From an uncultured Collinsella sp. (GTDB lineage: Bacteria > Actinomycetota > Coriobacteriia > Coriobacteriales > Coriobacteriaceae): a stretch of 64,000 bases of DNA. The stretch is from the NCBI GenBank assembly GCA_902478545.1, contig CABSLA010000003.1:1-64000 (forward strand), in the 5' to 3' direction. Positions 16,278 to 24,421 of the stretch are shown here, one piece after another (positions within the stretch are counted from its first letter, which is position 1; each line of letters begins with the position of its first letter). A model generated the notes under the pieces. That model saw only the letters and a list, made by a program, of their open reading frames with translations. It did not search any database and was not told the DNA's origin. Position numbers and translations under genes: made by a program.

Positions 16278-18527
16278 TTACTTGCGCTTGCCGCCACCGT
16301 CACCGGGGCGACGGGAGCTGCTGCCGCGCTTGCCGCCACGGCTGTTGCCATAGCTGCCACGGTTATCGCGACCGCCGGCACGGCCGCCACGGGAGCCGGC
16401 CTGGTTGCCGCCGCGAGTGCCACGATAGCCGCCACGACGCTCCTCGCGGGTATCGTCGTAGTTGCGCCAGTCATCGCGACGATCGCGGCTGGCACGCGGG
16501 TCACGACGATCGCGCAACTCGTTAGAACGACCAGCGCCGCCGCGGCCGCCATTGCCGCGAGCACCCTCGCGACGCTCGCCGCCGCGGCTACCGCGCTCTT
16601 CAAAGCGCTTGCCGCCGCGGGACTCACCGCCACGGGCAGCACGCTCACCACGACCCTCGCCGCCGCGACGCTCATCACGGCCACCGCGCTCGCCATCACG
16701 ACCGGAACGACGGCGGTCGCCCGAACCGCGCTTGCCACCGCGCGAACCGCGGCCCTCGTCCTCGCGCTCGACACGACGACGGCCACCGCGATCCTCATCC
16801 TCGCGACGACGGCGATGTGCCTCACCCTGGAACTGCTTGGCACGACGCTCGGCACGGTTACCGTGCGCAGGCTGCTCAGCGGCACCAGTACCAGCGCGCT
16901 CCTCGGCAGCCACCTCGCGGGCCACGCTCTCAACGGCCTCATCCACGCGAGCTTGAACGCCCTCGCGCACGCGGGTCTTGCCGCCGCGCTTGGGACGGCT
17001 CGGGCGCTCGCCGTCGCTGCGGCGCTCGTCGCGACCGCGGTTGGAACGACCGGCAACATCGCCGTAGTCGTCGCCGTTGCGCTTGCCGTCGCGACGTGCC
17101 TGCTCAAGCTTCTTCTTGCTCTTGGACTTGCCGCGCTTGGTCTTCTTCTTCACCTTAAAGGCCGCAGGGTCGCGCTCGGGATCAACCGCAGGCGGGTTGG
17201 GACCCACATGCAGGTCGCCGGCCTCGTAGATGTCGGCGGTCTTGTCCATGAGCTTTTCGATCTCGTAGAACTCGTCCACATCCTGCTCGGTCACAAACGT
17301 GATGGCCCAGCCTAGCTCGCCTGCGCGGCCCGTACGGCCAATACGGTGGATGTAGTCGGTCGGCTCGGCCGGCACGTCAAAGTTCACGACATAGCGCACG
17401 TCGCTGATGTCGATGCCGCGGGCGAGCACGTCGGTCGCCACCAGCACGTCGACGGTGCCGTCGCGGAAGGCCGAAAGGGCACGCTCGCGCTGGGCCTGGC
17501 TGCGGTTACCGTGAATCGCGGCGGCCTTGATGCCCTTACGCTCCAGACGACGGCAGCAGCTGTCGGCGCGATGCTTGGTGCGCATAAAGACAATGGTGCG
17601 CTCCGGACCCTCCTTCTTGAGGAACTCGGGCAGCAGGTTGTTCTTGGCCTCGATGGACACCGGGAACACAAACTGGTCGACGGTGTCGGCGGTCGACGTG
17701 GCGGGCGCGATCTCCACGCGGGCCGGGTCGCTCACCAGGTCGGTGATCTCGCCCACGGCCTCCTCGTCGAGGGTCGCCGAGAACAGCAGCGTCTGGCGCT
17801 CGGCCGGCGTCTCGCGCACAATGCGGCGGACGGCGGGCAGAAAGCCCATGTCGAGCATGCGATCGGCCTCGTCGAGCACCAAGACCTTAACCTCGTTCAG
17901 GTGGCAGGCGCCCTGCTCGATCAGATCGACCAGACGGCCCGGCGTGGCGACCAGGATGTCGCAGCCGTACTTGAGTGCCGCGGTCTGCGGCTTGTAGCTC
18001 ACGCCGCCCACGACGGTCACGGCGACATGGCCGGTGACGTCGGCGATTTTGCTCGCAACCTCGTCGATCTGCTGGGCAAGCTCGCGCGTAGGAGTGATGA
18101 CGAGCATCACGGGGCCACGGCCGTTGCCCTCGGGCTTTTTAGCACCGCGGCGGCGGTTGCGGCCGCCGCGCTCGCGCACGGGCTTAGGTGGAGCGATGTG
18201 CTCCAGATTGTTCATGGTCGGCAGCAAGAAGGCGGCCGTCTTGCCGGTGCCGGTCTGAGCGGCGGCAAGCAAGTCGCGGCCTTCGAGCACCACGGGGATC
18301 GAGCCAGCCTGGACAGGCGTGGGCGCCGTGTAGCCTAGGTTCTCGATGGCACGAAGTATCTCGTCGGAAAGGCCCAGCTCGTCAAAGGCGGGCAGGCTCT
18401 CGGTAGCGGACTCGACGGCCTGGGCAGCATTGGCCTCATCGGCGGCATCGAAGGCAGCCTGGGTCATGGCCTCGCGGGCCTCGTCCAGAATCTCGGCGTC
18501 GGTGACGTCGGATACAGAATTACGCAT
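16278..18527 (-). CDS. DEAD-box ATP-dependent RNA helicase with long RG-rich tail
   Basis: A 749-residue RNA helicase. The core (about residues 45-430) shows the Q motif, motif I AQTGTGKT, Ia PTRELAQQ, II VLDEADRM, III SATL and VI HRIGRTGRAG. It unwinds RNA in ribosome assembly or mRNA decay. From about residue 470 there is a basic tail of about 280 residues rich in RG, RGG, DR and GGR repeats, typical of RNA binding and condensate formation; this repetitive tail also explains long open frames on the other strand. The ATG at 18527 follows AAGGA nine bases upstream; 12 upstream in-frame residues are dropped. It stands alone with its own terminator. Confidence 0.93.
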   Translation of the reverse strand: MRNSVSDVTDAEILDEAREAMTQAAFDAADEANAAQAVESATESLPAFDELGLSDEILRAIENLGYTAPTPVQAGSIPVVLEGRDLLAAAQTGTGKTAAFLLPTMNNLEHIAPPKPVRERGGRNRRRGAKKPEGNGRGPVMLVITPTRELAQQIDEVASKIADVTGHVAVTVVGGVSYKPQTAALKYGCDILVATPGRLVDLIEQGACHLNEVKVLVLDEADRMLDMGFLPAVRRIVRETPAERQTLLFSATLDEEAVGEITDLVSDPARVEIAPATSTADTVDQFVFPVSIEAKNNLLPEFLKKEGPERTIVFMRTKHRADSCCRRLERKGIKAAAIHGNRSQAQRERALSAFRDGTVDVLVATDVLARGIDISDVRYVVNFDVPAEPTDYIHRIGRTGRAGELGWAITFVTEQDVDEFYEIEKLMDKTADIYEAGDLHVGPNPPAVDPERDPAAFKVKKKTKRGKSKSKKKLEQARRDGKRNGDDYGDVAGRSNRGRDERRSDGERPSRPKRGGKTRVREGVQARVDEAVESVAREVAAEERAGTGAAEQPAHGNRAERRAKQFQGEAHRRRREDEDRGGRRRVEREDEGRGSRGGKRGSGDRRRSGRDGERGGRDERRGGEGRGERAARGGESRGGKRFEERGSRGGERREGARGNGGRGGAGRSNELRDRRDPRASRDRRDDWRNYDDTREERRGGYRGTRGGNQAGSRGGRAGGRDNRGSYGNSRGGKRGSSSRRPGDGGGKRK

Positions 18528-18853
18528 ATGTTGTTGTTCCTTATCTGCACGCGCTATGGGCACGGCATGCGGCCGCGCTGGCGTGCTTGGTAGTGCGCTA
18601 ATACATACAAAAACGGGTGCGCACAGAGAGGACGTTGCTCAGCACGCTGGCGATCGCTTTGGCAGCCCTATCACGCGCCGTCCAGACGCAGCAGCTCTAA
18701 GCGATGGAGCAGATTCGCCGCCGGTTAGTATACCCGCGCATCGCATGCCCCCACGTAAACCACAGATGACGGGGCGTTGGGCTATAGCGTCGAAAGAAAT
18801 GCAGGGCAGTCATCCCACTCTGTATCGAATATGAGTGTATCCCATTTCTCTAC
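18528..18853. other. Non-coding gap between the helicase and copper operon
   Basis: This divergent intergenic stretch holds the helicase leader on its left and leads into the copper promoter at 18854. I see no gene or clear repeat in it. Confidence 0.6.
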
Positions 18854-18884
18854 TGGACACCCCCAGGGGGTATGGGTGTATAGT
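18854..18884 (+). promoter_or_regulatory. Copper operon promoter with CsoR-type operator
   Basis: A -35-like TGGACA (18854-18859) and a -10-like TGTATA (18877-18882) or TATAGT are 17-19 bases apart. The spacer is filled by the dyad ACCCCCAGGGGGTAT, the G/C-run palindrome bound by CsoR repressors. A csoR gene closes the operon at 21711, so a copper-relieved feedback loop is very likely. Confidence 0.75.
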
Positions 18885-18931
18885 ATCGGCAGGTTAACAT
18901 TTCCGACATTACGTCACAGAAAGGAGAAGCC

Positions 18932-21274
18932 ATGGCTCAAGATACGTTCGATGTGGGTGGCATGACGTGCGCCGCCTGCCAGGCGCACGTGGACCGCGCC
19001 GTCAGCAAGCTCGACGGCGTCCAAAGCGTCGCGGTCAACCTGCTCGCCGGTTCCATGCTGGTCGACTACGATCCCGCGCAGGTCGCCCCCGACGACATCT
19101 GCGCCGCCGTCGACCGCGCGGGCTACTCGGCATCGCCCGTCGACGCGGGCACCGGTGCTGCCCCAAGCGGCAGCGCGCAAGCCAGGTCCGGCACCGCCCA
19201 TATGGAGTCGCCCACCAAAAAGCTGGAGGCGGCCGCCTCCGCCATGCGCGCCCGACTCATCGTTTCGATCGTCTTCCTCATCCCGCTGTTCTACATAGGC
19301 ATGGGGCATATGCTCGGCTGGCCGCTGCCTAGCATCTTCACCGACCACACCCACAGCATGACGCTCGCCCTCACCGAGCTCGTCCTGCTCATCCCCATCG
19401 TCTATGTCAACGACGCCTACTTTATCAACGGCTTTAAATCACTGGCCCACGGCGCGCCCACCATGGACGCGCTCATCGCCGTCGGCGCCACCGCATCCAT
19501 CGCCTGGTCGCTCTACGCCATGTTTATCATGGCCGACCAGCTGGCCGCGGGACAGGTCCACGAGGCCATGATGACAGGCATGGACAACCTGTATTTTGAA
19601 AGCGCCGGCACAATTCTGTCACTGGTAACCGTAGGCAAATACCTCGAGACGCGCAGCAAGTCCAAGACCGGCGGCGCCATCGAGGCCCTGATCGACTTGG
19701 CGCCCAAGACCGCGACCATCGTGGCCGAGGACGGCACCGAGACGACCGTCGATGTCGACGCCATCCTGCCTGGCCAGGTGCTGCGCGTGCGCCCCGGCGA
19801 GTCCATCCCCGTCGACGGCGTGGTGCTCGAGGGCGCCTCGGCCGTCGACGAGAGCGCGCTCACCGGCGAGTCCATCCCCGTGGAAAAGACCGCCGGCGAC
19901 ACCGTCAACGCCGCAACCGTCAACCGCACCGGATCGTTTACCTTCCGTGCCACGCGCGTGGGCGCCGACACGTCGCTCGCCAAGATCATCCAGCTCGTCG
20001 AGGACGCCAACGCCACCAAGGCGCCCATCGCCCGCATGGCCGATAGGGTCGCCGGCGTGTTTGTGCCCGTGGTGTTTGCGATCTCGGCCGCAACCTTCGT
20101 AGCGTGGATGGCGCTGACCGGCAGCGTGAACGAGGCGCTCACCTCCGCTGTCGCTGTGCTGGTGATCAGCTGCCCGTGCGCGCTGGGCCTGGCCACGCCC
20201 GTCGCCATCATGGTGGGCACCGGCAAGGGCGCCGAGATGGGCATTCTGTTTAAGAGTGCCGAGGCGCTGGAGAATCTGCGCAACGTGGGCACCGTGGTGC
20301 TCGACAAGACCGGCACCGTCACCCGCGGCAAGCCCGCCGTGACCGATATCGTGGTAGCCACGCGCGCCGACGGCTCGCCCGCTATGAGTGAAAAGGCGCT
20401 GCTCAAGCTGGCTGCCGCGCTAGAGCGCTCGAGCGAGCACCCGCTGGCCGAGGCGATTATGACCGAGTGCGAGACGCGCGGAATCGTCGCACGCATGGTC
20501 GAGGACTTTGTCGCCGTGCCCGGACGAGGCGTTACGGCACGCGAGGGGCAGAATATCATCGCGGCCGGCAACGTGCGTCTAATGAACGAGCTGGGCGCGG
20601 AGGTGCCCGCCGGTCTTGCCGAGCAGTTCGCTGCCGAGGGCAAGACGCCGCTGTTCTTTGCCAAGAACAGCGAGCTTGTCGGCACCATCGCCGTGGCTGA
20701 CGAGATCAAAGAAACGAGTGCCGAGGCAATCGCCGCGCTCCGCAAGCTCGGCATCGATGTGCGCATGCTCACCGGCGACAACCGCGTGACGGCCGAGGCC
20801 ATCGCCCGCCGCGTGGGGCTGAGCAGCGAACAGGTCATCGCCGACGTCCTCCCCGCCGACAAGGAACGCCACGTGCGCGAACTGCAGCATGCGGGCGGCA
20901 AGGTCGCCATGGTGGGCGACGGCATCAACGACTCCCCCGCCCTGGTGCGCGCCGACGTGGGCCTTGCTATCGGCACCGGCGCCGACATCGCCAAGGAGGG
21001 CGCCGACGTGGTACTCATGCGCAGTGACCTCATGGACGTCGCGCGCGCCATCGAGCTTTCGCGCGCCACGATCCGCAACATCAAGCAGGACCTGTTCTGG
21101 GCGCTGTTCTACAACGGCATCGGCATTCCGCTCGCCGCGGGCGTGTTCTTCCCGCTCACCGGATGGCAACTCTCGCCGATGTTTGGCGCTGCGGCCATGA
21201 GCCTGTCGAGCGTCTGCGTCGTAAGCAATGCCCTGCGTCTGCGAACCTTTAAACCATCAGTTGCGGTGAAATAA
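18932..21274 (+). CDS. copA: Copper-exporting P1B-type ATPase
   Basis: A 780-residue heavy-metal P-type ATPase. It has an N-terminal metal-binding domain with GMTCAAC (C13, C16), eight predicted membrane segments, the transport motif SCPCALG (C414-P-C416), the phosphorylated aspartate DKTGT (D458), and the ATP-domain motifs HP (SEHPLAEA) and GDGINDSPAL. CPC with a CxxC domain indicates Cu(I) export. AGGAG lies just before the ATG. It is first in copA-copZ-csoR behind a CsoR-type operator. Its last codons and stop (21259-21274) are supplied by a family B repeat, so the extreme C-terminus SVAVK is repeat-derived. Confidence 0.95.
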   Translation: MAQDTFDVGGMTCAACQAHVDRAVSKLDGVQSVAVNLLAGSMLVDYDPAQVAPDDICAAVDRAGYSASPVDAGTGAAPSGSAQARSGTAHMESPTKKLEAAASAMRARLIVSIVFLIPLFYIGMGHMLGWPLPSIFTDHTHSMTLALTELVLLIPIVYVNDAYFINGFKSLAHGAPTMDALIAVGATASIAWSLYAMFIMADQLAAGQVHEAMMTGMDNLYFESAGTILSLVTVGKYLETRSKSKTGGAIEALIDLAPKTATIVAEDGTETTVDVDAILPGQVLRVRPGESIPVDGVVLEGASAVDESALTGESIPVEKTAGDTVNAATVNRTGSFTFRATRVGADTSLAKIIQLVEDANATKAPIARMADRVAGVFVPVVFAISAATFVAWMALTGSVNEALTSAVAVLVISCPCALGLATPVAIMVGTGKGAEMGILFKSAEALENLRNVGTVVLDKTGTVTRGKPAVTDIVVATRADGSPAMSEKALLKLAAALERSSEHPLAEAIMTECETRGIVARMVEDFVAVPGRGVTAREGQNIIAAGNVRLMNELGAEVPAGLAEQFAAEGKTPLFFAKNSELVGTIAVADEIKETSAEAIAALRKLGIDVRMLTGDNRVTAEAIARRVGLSSEQVIADVLPADKERHVRELQHAGGKVAMVGDGINDSPALVRADVGLAIGTGADIAKEGADVVLMRSDLMDVARAIELSRATIRNIKQDLFWALFYNGIGIPLAAGVFFPLTGWQLSPMFGAAAMSLSSVCVVSNALRLRTFKPSVAVK

Positions 21275-21325
21275 GGCGTAACATGCTTAGCTAAACCGCT
21301 ATTTAGTCCGTATTCCACCGCAACT
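21259..21325. repeat. Family B 67-bp palindrome (copy 2)
   Basis: AGTTGCGGTGAAAT ... TTCCACCGCAACT, 67 bp like the copies at 14777 and 21602. It starts inside copA, provides the copA stop codon, and ends 28 bases before the copZ start. Confidence 0.85.
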
Positions 21326-21353
21326 TTAGGTACTCAACGAAAAGGAGATAATC

Positions 21354-21575
21354 ATGAACTACATCGTTAAAACGTCTGGCCTCATGTGCGGCCACTGCGA
21401 CGCCACTGTCGAGACGGCGCTGCTCAACGTGGCAGGCGTGACCGATGCCGACGCCGATCACGAGACCCAGACCGTCCAGGTAGAGTGCGCCGACACCGTG
21501 ACCGCCGAGCAGCTCGCCGCCGCCGTCGAGGGCGCGGGCGAGAAGTTCCACGCCCTGTCCGTGACCGCCGCGTAG
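21354..21575 (+). CDS. copZ: Copper chaperone, heavy-metal-associated domain protein
   Basis: A 73-residue single HMA domain with the Cu(I)-binding motif LMCGHC at residues 10-15. It should carry Cu(I) to CopA or deliver it to CsoR. The start has AAAAGGAGA upstream. Family B repeats fill the spacers on both sides, between copA and copZ and between copZ and csoR. Confidence 0.9.
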   Translation: MNYIVKTSGLMCGHCDATVETALLNVAGVTDADADHETQTVQVECADTVTAEQLAAAVEGAGEKFHALSVTAA

Positions 21576-21601
21576 CAGGCGCTGCCAACCCAATCCTCAG
21601 A

Positions 21602-21668
21602 AGTTGCGGTGAAATACGGACTGTTGAGCCGCCCTAGGCCTTTAAACAGTCCGTATTTCACCGCAACT
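21602..21668. repeat. Family B 67-bp palindrome (copy 3)
   Basis: AGTTGCGGTGAAATACGGAC ... TATTTCACCGCAACT, 67 bp, the most symmetrical copy: the outer 22 bases on each side pair perfectly. It lies between copZ and csoR. Confidence 0.88.
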
Positions 21669-21710
21669 GACGGGGGCATCCGGAAGATCGACCAGAAACG
21701 AGGACCCGCC

Positions 21711-21983
21711 ATGATGGCAGACCATAAATCGGTGACCCGCATGCTCAAGACGGCGCGCGGGCAAATCGACGGCATCCTGCGGATGGTGGAGGAAGACCGT
21801 TACTGCGTCGACATCTCCACGCAGCTCATGGCCACGCAGGCGCTCATCGCCCGCATCAACGCCGACGTGCTCAAGGCGCATATCGAGGGCTGCGTGACTT
21901 CGGCAATCGAATCGGGCGACGAAGACCTCAAAGCCGCCAAGCTCGCCGAGATCGAACGCGTCGTCGACAAGCTCTCCAAGTAA
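21711..21983 (+). CDS. csoR: CsoR family copper-sensing transcriptional repressor
   Basis: A 90-residue all-helical repressor with the Cu(I) ligands of true CsoR proteins: C32, H57 and C61 in YCVDIS and HIEGC. Without copper it should bind the G/C-run dyad in the copA promoter; Cu(I) releases it. The ATG at 21711 follows GAGG. An upstream in-frame extension runs through the family B repeat and is rejected. It is third in the operon. Confidence 0.92.
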   Translation: MMADHKSVTRMLKTARGQIDGILRMVEEDRYCVDISTQLMATQALIARINADVLKAHIEGCVTSAIESGDEDLKAAKLAEIERVVDKLSK

Positions 21984-21985
21984 TT

Positions 21986-22049
21986 GGTGCATTGGGGACG
22001 GGTACGTTTGCACCACCTTGGTGCAGATTGACCTGTCCCCTTTGCACCA
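21986..22049. repeat. Family C 64-bp palindrome (intact copy)
   Basis: GGTGCATTGGGGAC ... GTCCCCTTTGCACCA directly after the csoR stop. It may also act as the 3' hairpin of the copper operon. The same element at 14741-14883 is split by a family B copy, and a half copy lies at 61384-61413. Confidence 0.8.
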
Positions 22050-22097
22050 AATCGGGTATAAAGGCGTGCAGCATAGCGAAATGAAAGGCAGTTCTGC

Positions 22098-22571
22098 ATG
22101 AATGACTTTATGAAGGGTCGCAACGGCGCCGACGAACTCACCGTCGTGTTGGGCTTCGCAGGCATTATCATCGCGATGATCGGATCGATGGCCCGCATCC
22201 AGTGGCTCAGCTGGATCGCCATCGCCGTAATCGTACTCGGCGTGCTGCGCGGCCTGTCCAAAAACATCGACGCCCGCCGCAAGGAGAACGATGCTTTTGT
22301 CACGGCGACCGCAAACGTCCCCGGCCTAGGCAAGTTCGTCGCCAGCTTGGGCGGTGGAACTGCAGCGGCCAGCACCTCGCGCGCAGCTGGAACGAGCAAG
22401 GAAGACTTTGAGCGTGCCAAGCGTACGGCCAAGAAGATGTGGAAGGGCCGCAAAACCACGGCATACCTCAAGTGCCCCAACTGCGGCCAGATGCTCTCTG
22501 TTCCCAAGGGCAAGGGCAAGATCCGCGTCACCTGCCCCAAGTGCCACGCCAAGATGGAAACGCGCTCCTAG
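22098..22571 (+). CDS. Membrane protein with C-terminal zinc ribbon, unknown function
   Basis: A 157-residue protein with two hydrophobic segments near the N-terminus (about residues 15-50), a basic linker, and a C-terminal zinc ribbon of two CPxC knuckles (CPNCGQ; CPKCHA). The layout resembles small membrane proteins with an internal nucleic-acid- or protein-binding ribbon. I do not recognise a named family. AAAGGCAG precedes the ATG and a good terminator follows. Confidence 0.75.
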   Translation: MNDFMKGRNGADELTVVLGFAGIIIAMIGSMARIQWLSWIAIAVIVLGVLRGLSKNIDARRKENDAFVTATANVPGLGKFVASLGGGTAAASTSRAAGTSKEDFERAKRTAKKMWKGRKTTAYLKCPNCGQMLSVPKGKGKIRVTCPKCHAKMETRS

Positions 22572-22593
22572 CCGCTACACCATAGGACAAATT

Positions 22594-22629
22594 AAAAGTC
22601 GAGGCCTCGTGTTGAGACCTCGGCTTTTT
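22594..22629 (+). terminator. Terminator after the zinc-ribbon protein
   Basis: Stem AAAAGTCGAGG with CCTCGGCTTTT and a plus-strand TTTTT run. The opposing amidohydrolase gene ends 42 bases further on, and the stem could also serve it because AAAA lies on the other side. Confidence 0.8.
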
Positions 22630-22670
22630 GCATGGGGCGACATCATTCGATGAAGCCGTCGCGCCAGCGC

Positions 22671-24041
22671 CTAAGCTACGCCGTCGCGAGCGAGCTCCTC
22701 TGCCAGGGCTTCTGCTGGCATAGCCATAATCGCGTCGAGCTCGGTGTCAACCTCGGGGATGTGCTTGACCTTCAGCTTGCGCACCAGATCACCGCGGCAC
22801 ATCACATGCATCGGTTCACGCAACACCGCTAGGTCGTCCAGAGGATTCTCGCGCGTCACCAGAATATCGGCAGCCTTGCCGCACTCGATTGCACCGGTCT
22901 CGTCGCCCAGGCCCAGCAGCTCGGCATTGACCTGCGTGGCCGTATGCAGCGCAAACGCATTACTCACGCCCACGTACTTGGCAAAATAGGCCACCTCGCG
23001 CCACATGTCATACTGCGTCACAAACGGGCAGCTCGAATCCGTGCCCAGGCCCACCTTGATACCGGCTTCCAGCGCCGCACGAGCACTCTCGATAATGCCC
23101 GAGCACACGATGTCTCCGTTCTTCTTTTGTGTGTCAGTCGAATGAGTCTTCTCCGGATCGAGCAGTACAAACGGCAGCGCGGGGCTAATCGTGCAGGTCA
23201 CGCTTGGCGCGCGTCCCTCGAGCTGAGTTCTTGCGGAGCCGCGGTACAGCTCCAGAATCTCGGAGGTTATCGGAGCGCCGTGCTCGATTGTGTCGACGCC
23301 AGCCTGAAGCGCGGCCTTCACACCTTCGGCGCTCTCGACATGGGCCATGACCGGAAGGCCGACCTCGTGCGCCGCCTTGCACGCCGCCGCGGCAACCTCG
23401 ACCGGCATGCGTAGCACGCCCGGCTCGCCTACTTCGGTCGCATCGAACACACCACCCGTCACGAACAGCTTGATGACGTCGGCAGCGCGCGCATACAGAT
23501 CGCGCACCTGTTCGGCCGCCTCGTCGGGGGTATTGGCGACCTGCGCGAACAGCCCCGCGCCATGGCCACCCGGCACTGTGACGCCTGTTCCCGGCGCTAC
23601 CAGACGCGGACCCTGATACTTACCGGCATCGATAGCATCGCGCACGGCGATGTCGGCAAACAGCGGGTCGCCTGCACCGCGCACCGTAGTCACGCCGCTT
23701 GCCAGCTGCTGCTGAGCGCTGCCCTTGAGGATATGGCGCACGATGGCGCGCCCCACGGGATTATCGAGCTTCTTCATCAGCGCGCCCGCATCGCCCGCCG
23801 AGACCGGTTTGCCCGAACCGCACAGATGCACGTGCATATTGATGAGGCCCGGCATGAGATACGCACCTGCCAGGTCGATGACCTCTGCACCTGCAGGTGC
23901 TTGCGCCACGGCGCTCGGACCAATCCAGGTGATGACACCGCGCTCAACGGCCACGGCCATATCGGGCTGCGGCTCCATATGCTCCGAGCCATCCAGGACG
24001 GTCGCATTGATAAACAACGTGGGACGATCGGCAGTCGCCAT
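22671..24041 (-). CDS. Amidohydrolase family protein (imidazolonepropionase/prolidase-like)
   Basis: A 456-residue metal-dependent hydrolase. It shows the N-terminal metal motif NMHVHL (HxH), GVTTVRGAGDP, the later histidine in MAHVES, a DTIEHG histidine and the active-site aspartate in GLGTDSS, in the order found in imidazolonepropionase-like and Xaa-Pro/aryl dipeptidase-like amidohydrolases. It is cytoplasmic with no signal peptide. The real substrate cannot be told from sequence. The ATG at 24041 follows GGGGGAGGAG; 11 upstream residues are dropped. A dyad just upstream suggests control by a TetR-like repressor. Confidence 0.85.
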   Translation of the reverse strand: MATADRPTLFINATVLDGSEHMEPQPDMAVAVERGVITWIGPSAVAQAPAGAEVIDLAGAYLMPGLINMHVHLCGSGKPVSAGDAGALMKKLDNPVGRAIVRHILKGSAQQQLASGVTTVRGAGDPLFADIAVRDAIDAGKYQGPRLVAPGTGVTVPGGHGAGLFAQVANTPDEAAEQVRDLYARAADVIKLFVTGGVFDATEVGEPGVLRMPVEVAAAACKAAHEVGLPVMAHVESAEGVKAALQAGVDTIEHGAPITSEILELYRGSARTQLEGRAPSVTCTISPALPFVLLDPEKTHSTDTQKKNGDIVCSGIIESARAALEAGIKVGLGTDSSCPFVTQYDMWREVAYFAKYVGVSNAFALHTATQVNAELLGLGDETGAIECGKAADILVTRENPLDDLAVLREPMHVMCRGDLVRKLKVKHIPEVDTELDAIMAMPAEALAEELARDGVA

Positions 24042-24066
24042 ATCGGACTCCTCCCCCTCAATTAAC

Positions 24067-24082
24067 ATGAACATTTGTTCAT
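24067..24082. promoter_or_regulatory. TetR-type operator dyad at the amidohydrolase promoter
   Basis: ATGAACA-TT-TGTTCAT, a 7-bp perfect dyad, lies right after a -10-like GATAAT reading leftward. TetR repressors often bind TGAACA/TGTTCA dyads. No TetR gene remains beside it; see the short truncated frame at 24143. Confidence 0.55.
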
Positions 24083-24142
24083 TATCACCTAGTCCAGTAG
24101 GGCTGCTGCAGACATATCGGCTAACGGAGAAAGGAGGGGAAT

Positions 24143-24208
24143 ATGAGGGAGGACGGGAGTCGATGCAGCCCTTCCCCAGCGGTGCCTACAAAACATCTCA
24201 ATCCGTAA
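24143..24208 (+). pseudogene. Short truncated reading frame with a strong ribosome site
   Basis: AAAGGAGGGG precedes an ATG at 24143, but the frame ends after 21 codons at a TAA inside the first unit of repeat array 1. It sits divergently from the amidohydrolase across an operator-like dyad, where a regulator gene would be expected. It may be the 5' stub of a lost repressor gene, or a leader peptide. Too short to identify. Confidence 0.4.
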
Positions 24209-24413
24209 CAGGAGAACCGTCTTTGAGCCTCCAGATGTTACAGAACAAGATCTTTCGGTCGCATACCCACCCTTTATCTCAATCTGTAACAGATAGACCA
24301 GTTTTCAGCAGCTAGATGTTACAGATTGAGACATTCGGTCGAGGCCGCACTTGTTCATCTCAATCTGTAACAATTACGGGCCCAAACAGCCCCAAGATGT
24401 TACAGACCGAGAC
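24195..24413. repeat. Family A hairpin array 1 (three 57-bp units)
   Basis: Units at 24195-24251, 24276-24332 and 24357-24413. Each starts TCTCAATC(T/C)GTAACA and ends with a near complement, and unit starts are 81 bp apart. The 24-base spacers start with (A/C)TTTCGG or ATTCGG and are otherwise different. The array begins just past the 3' end of the PD-(D/E)XK-like gene. Its three units match units 1-3 of array 2 in their inner sequences too. Confidence 0.92.
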
Positions 24414-24421
24414 AAACCCTC

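Noticed and set aside
16275..17315. An alanine/threonine-rich plus-strand frame opposite the helicase tail
   Set aside because: Arises from the repetitive RG-rich codons of the DEAD-box tail read backwards.
21986..22049. Family C hairpin as a dedicated csoR terminator
   Set aside because: The same sequence occurs at 14741 and in part at 61384, away from gene ends, and it lacks a T run, so it is a dispersed repeat first.
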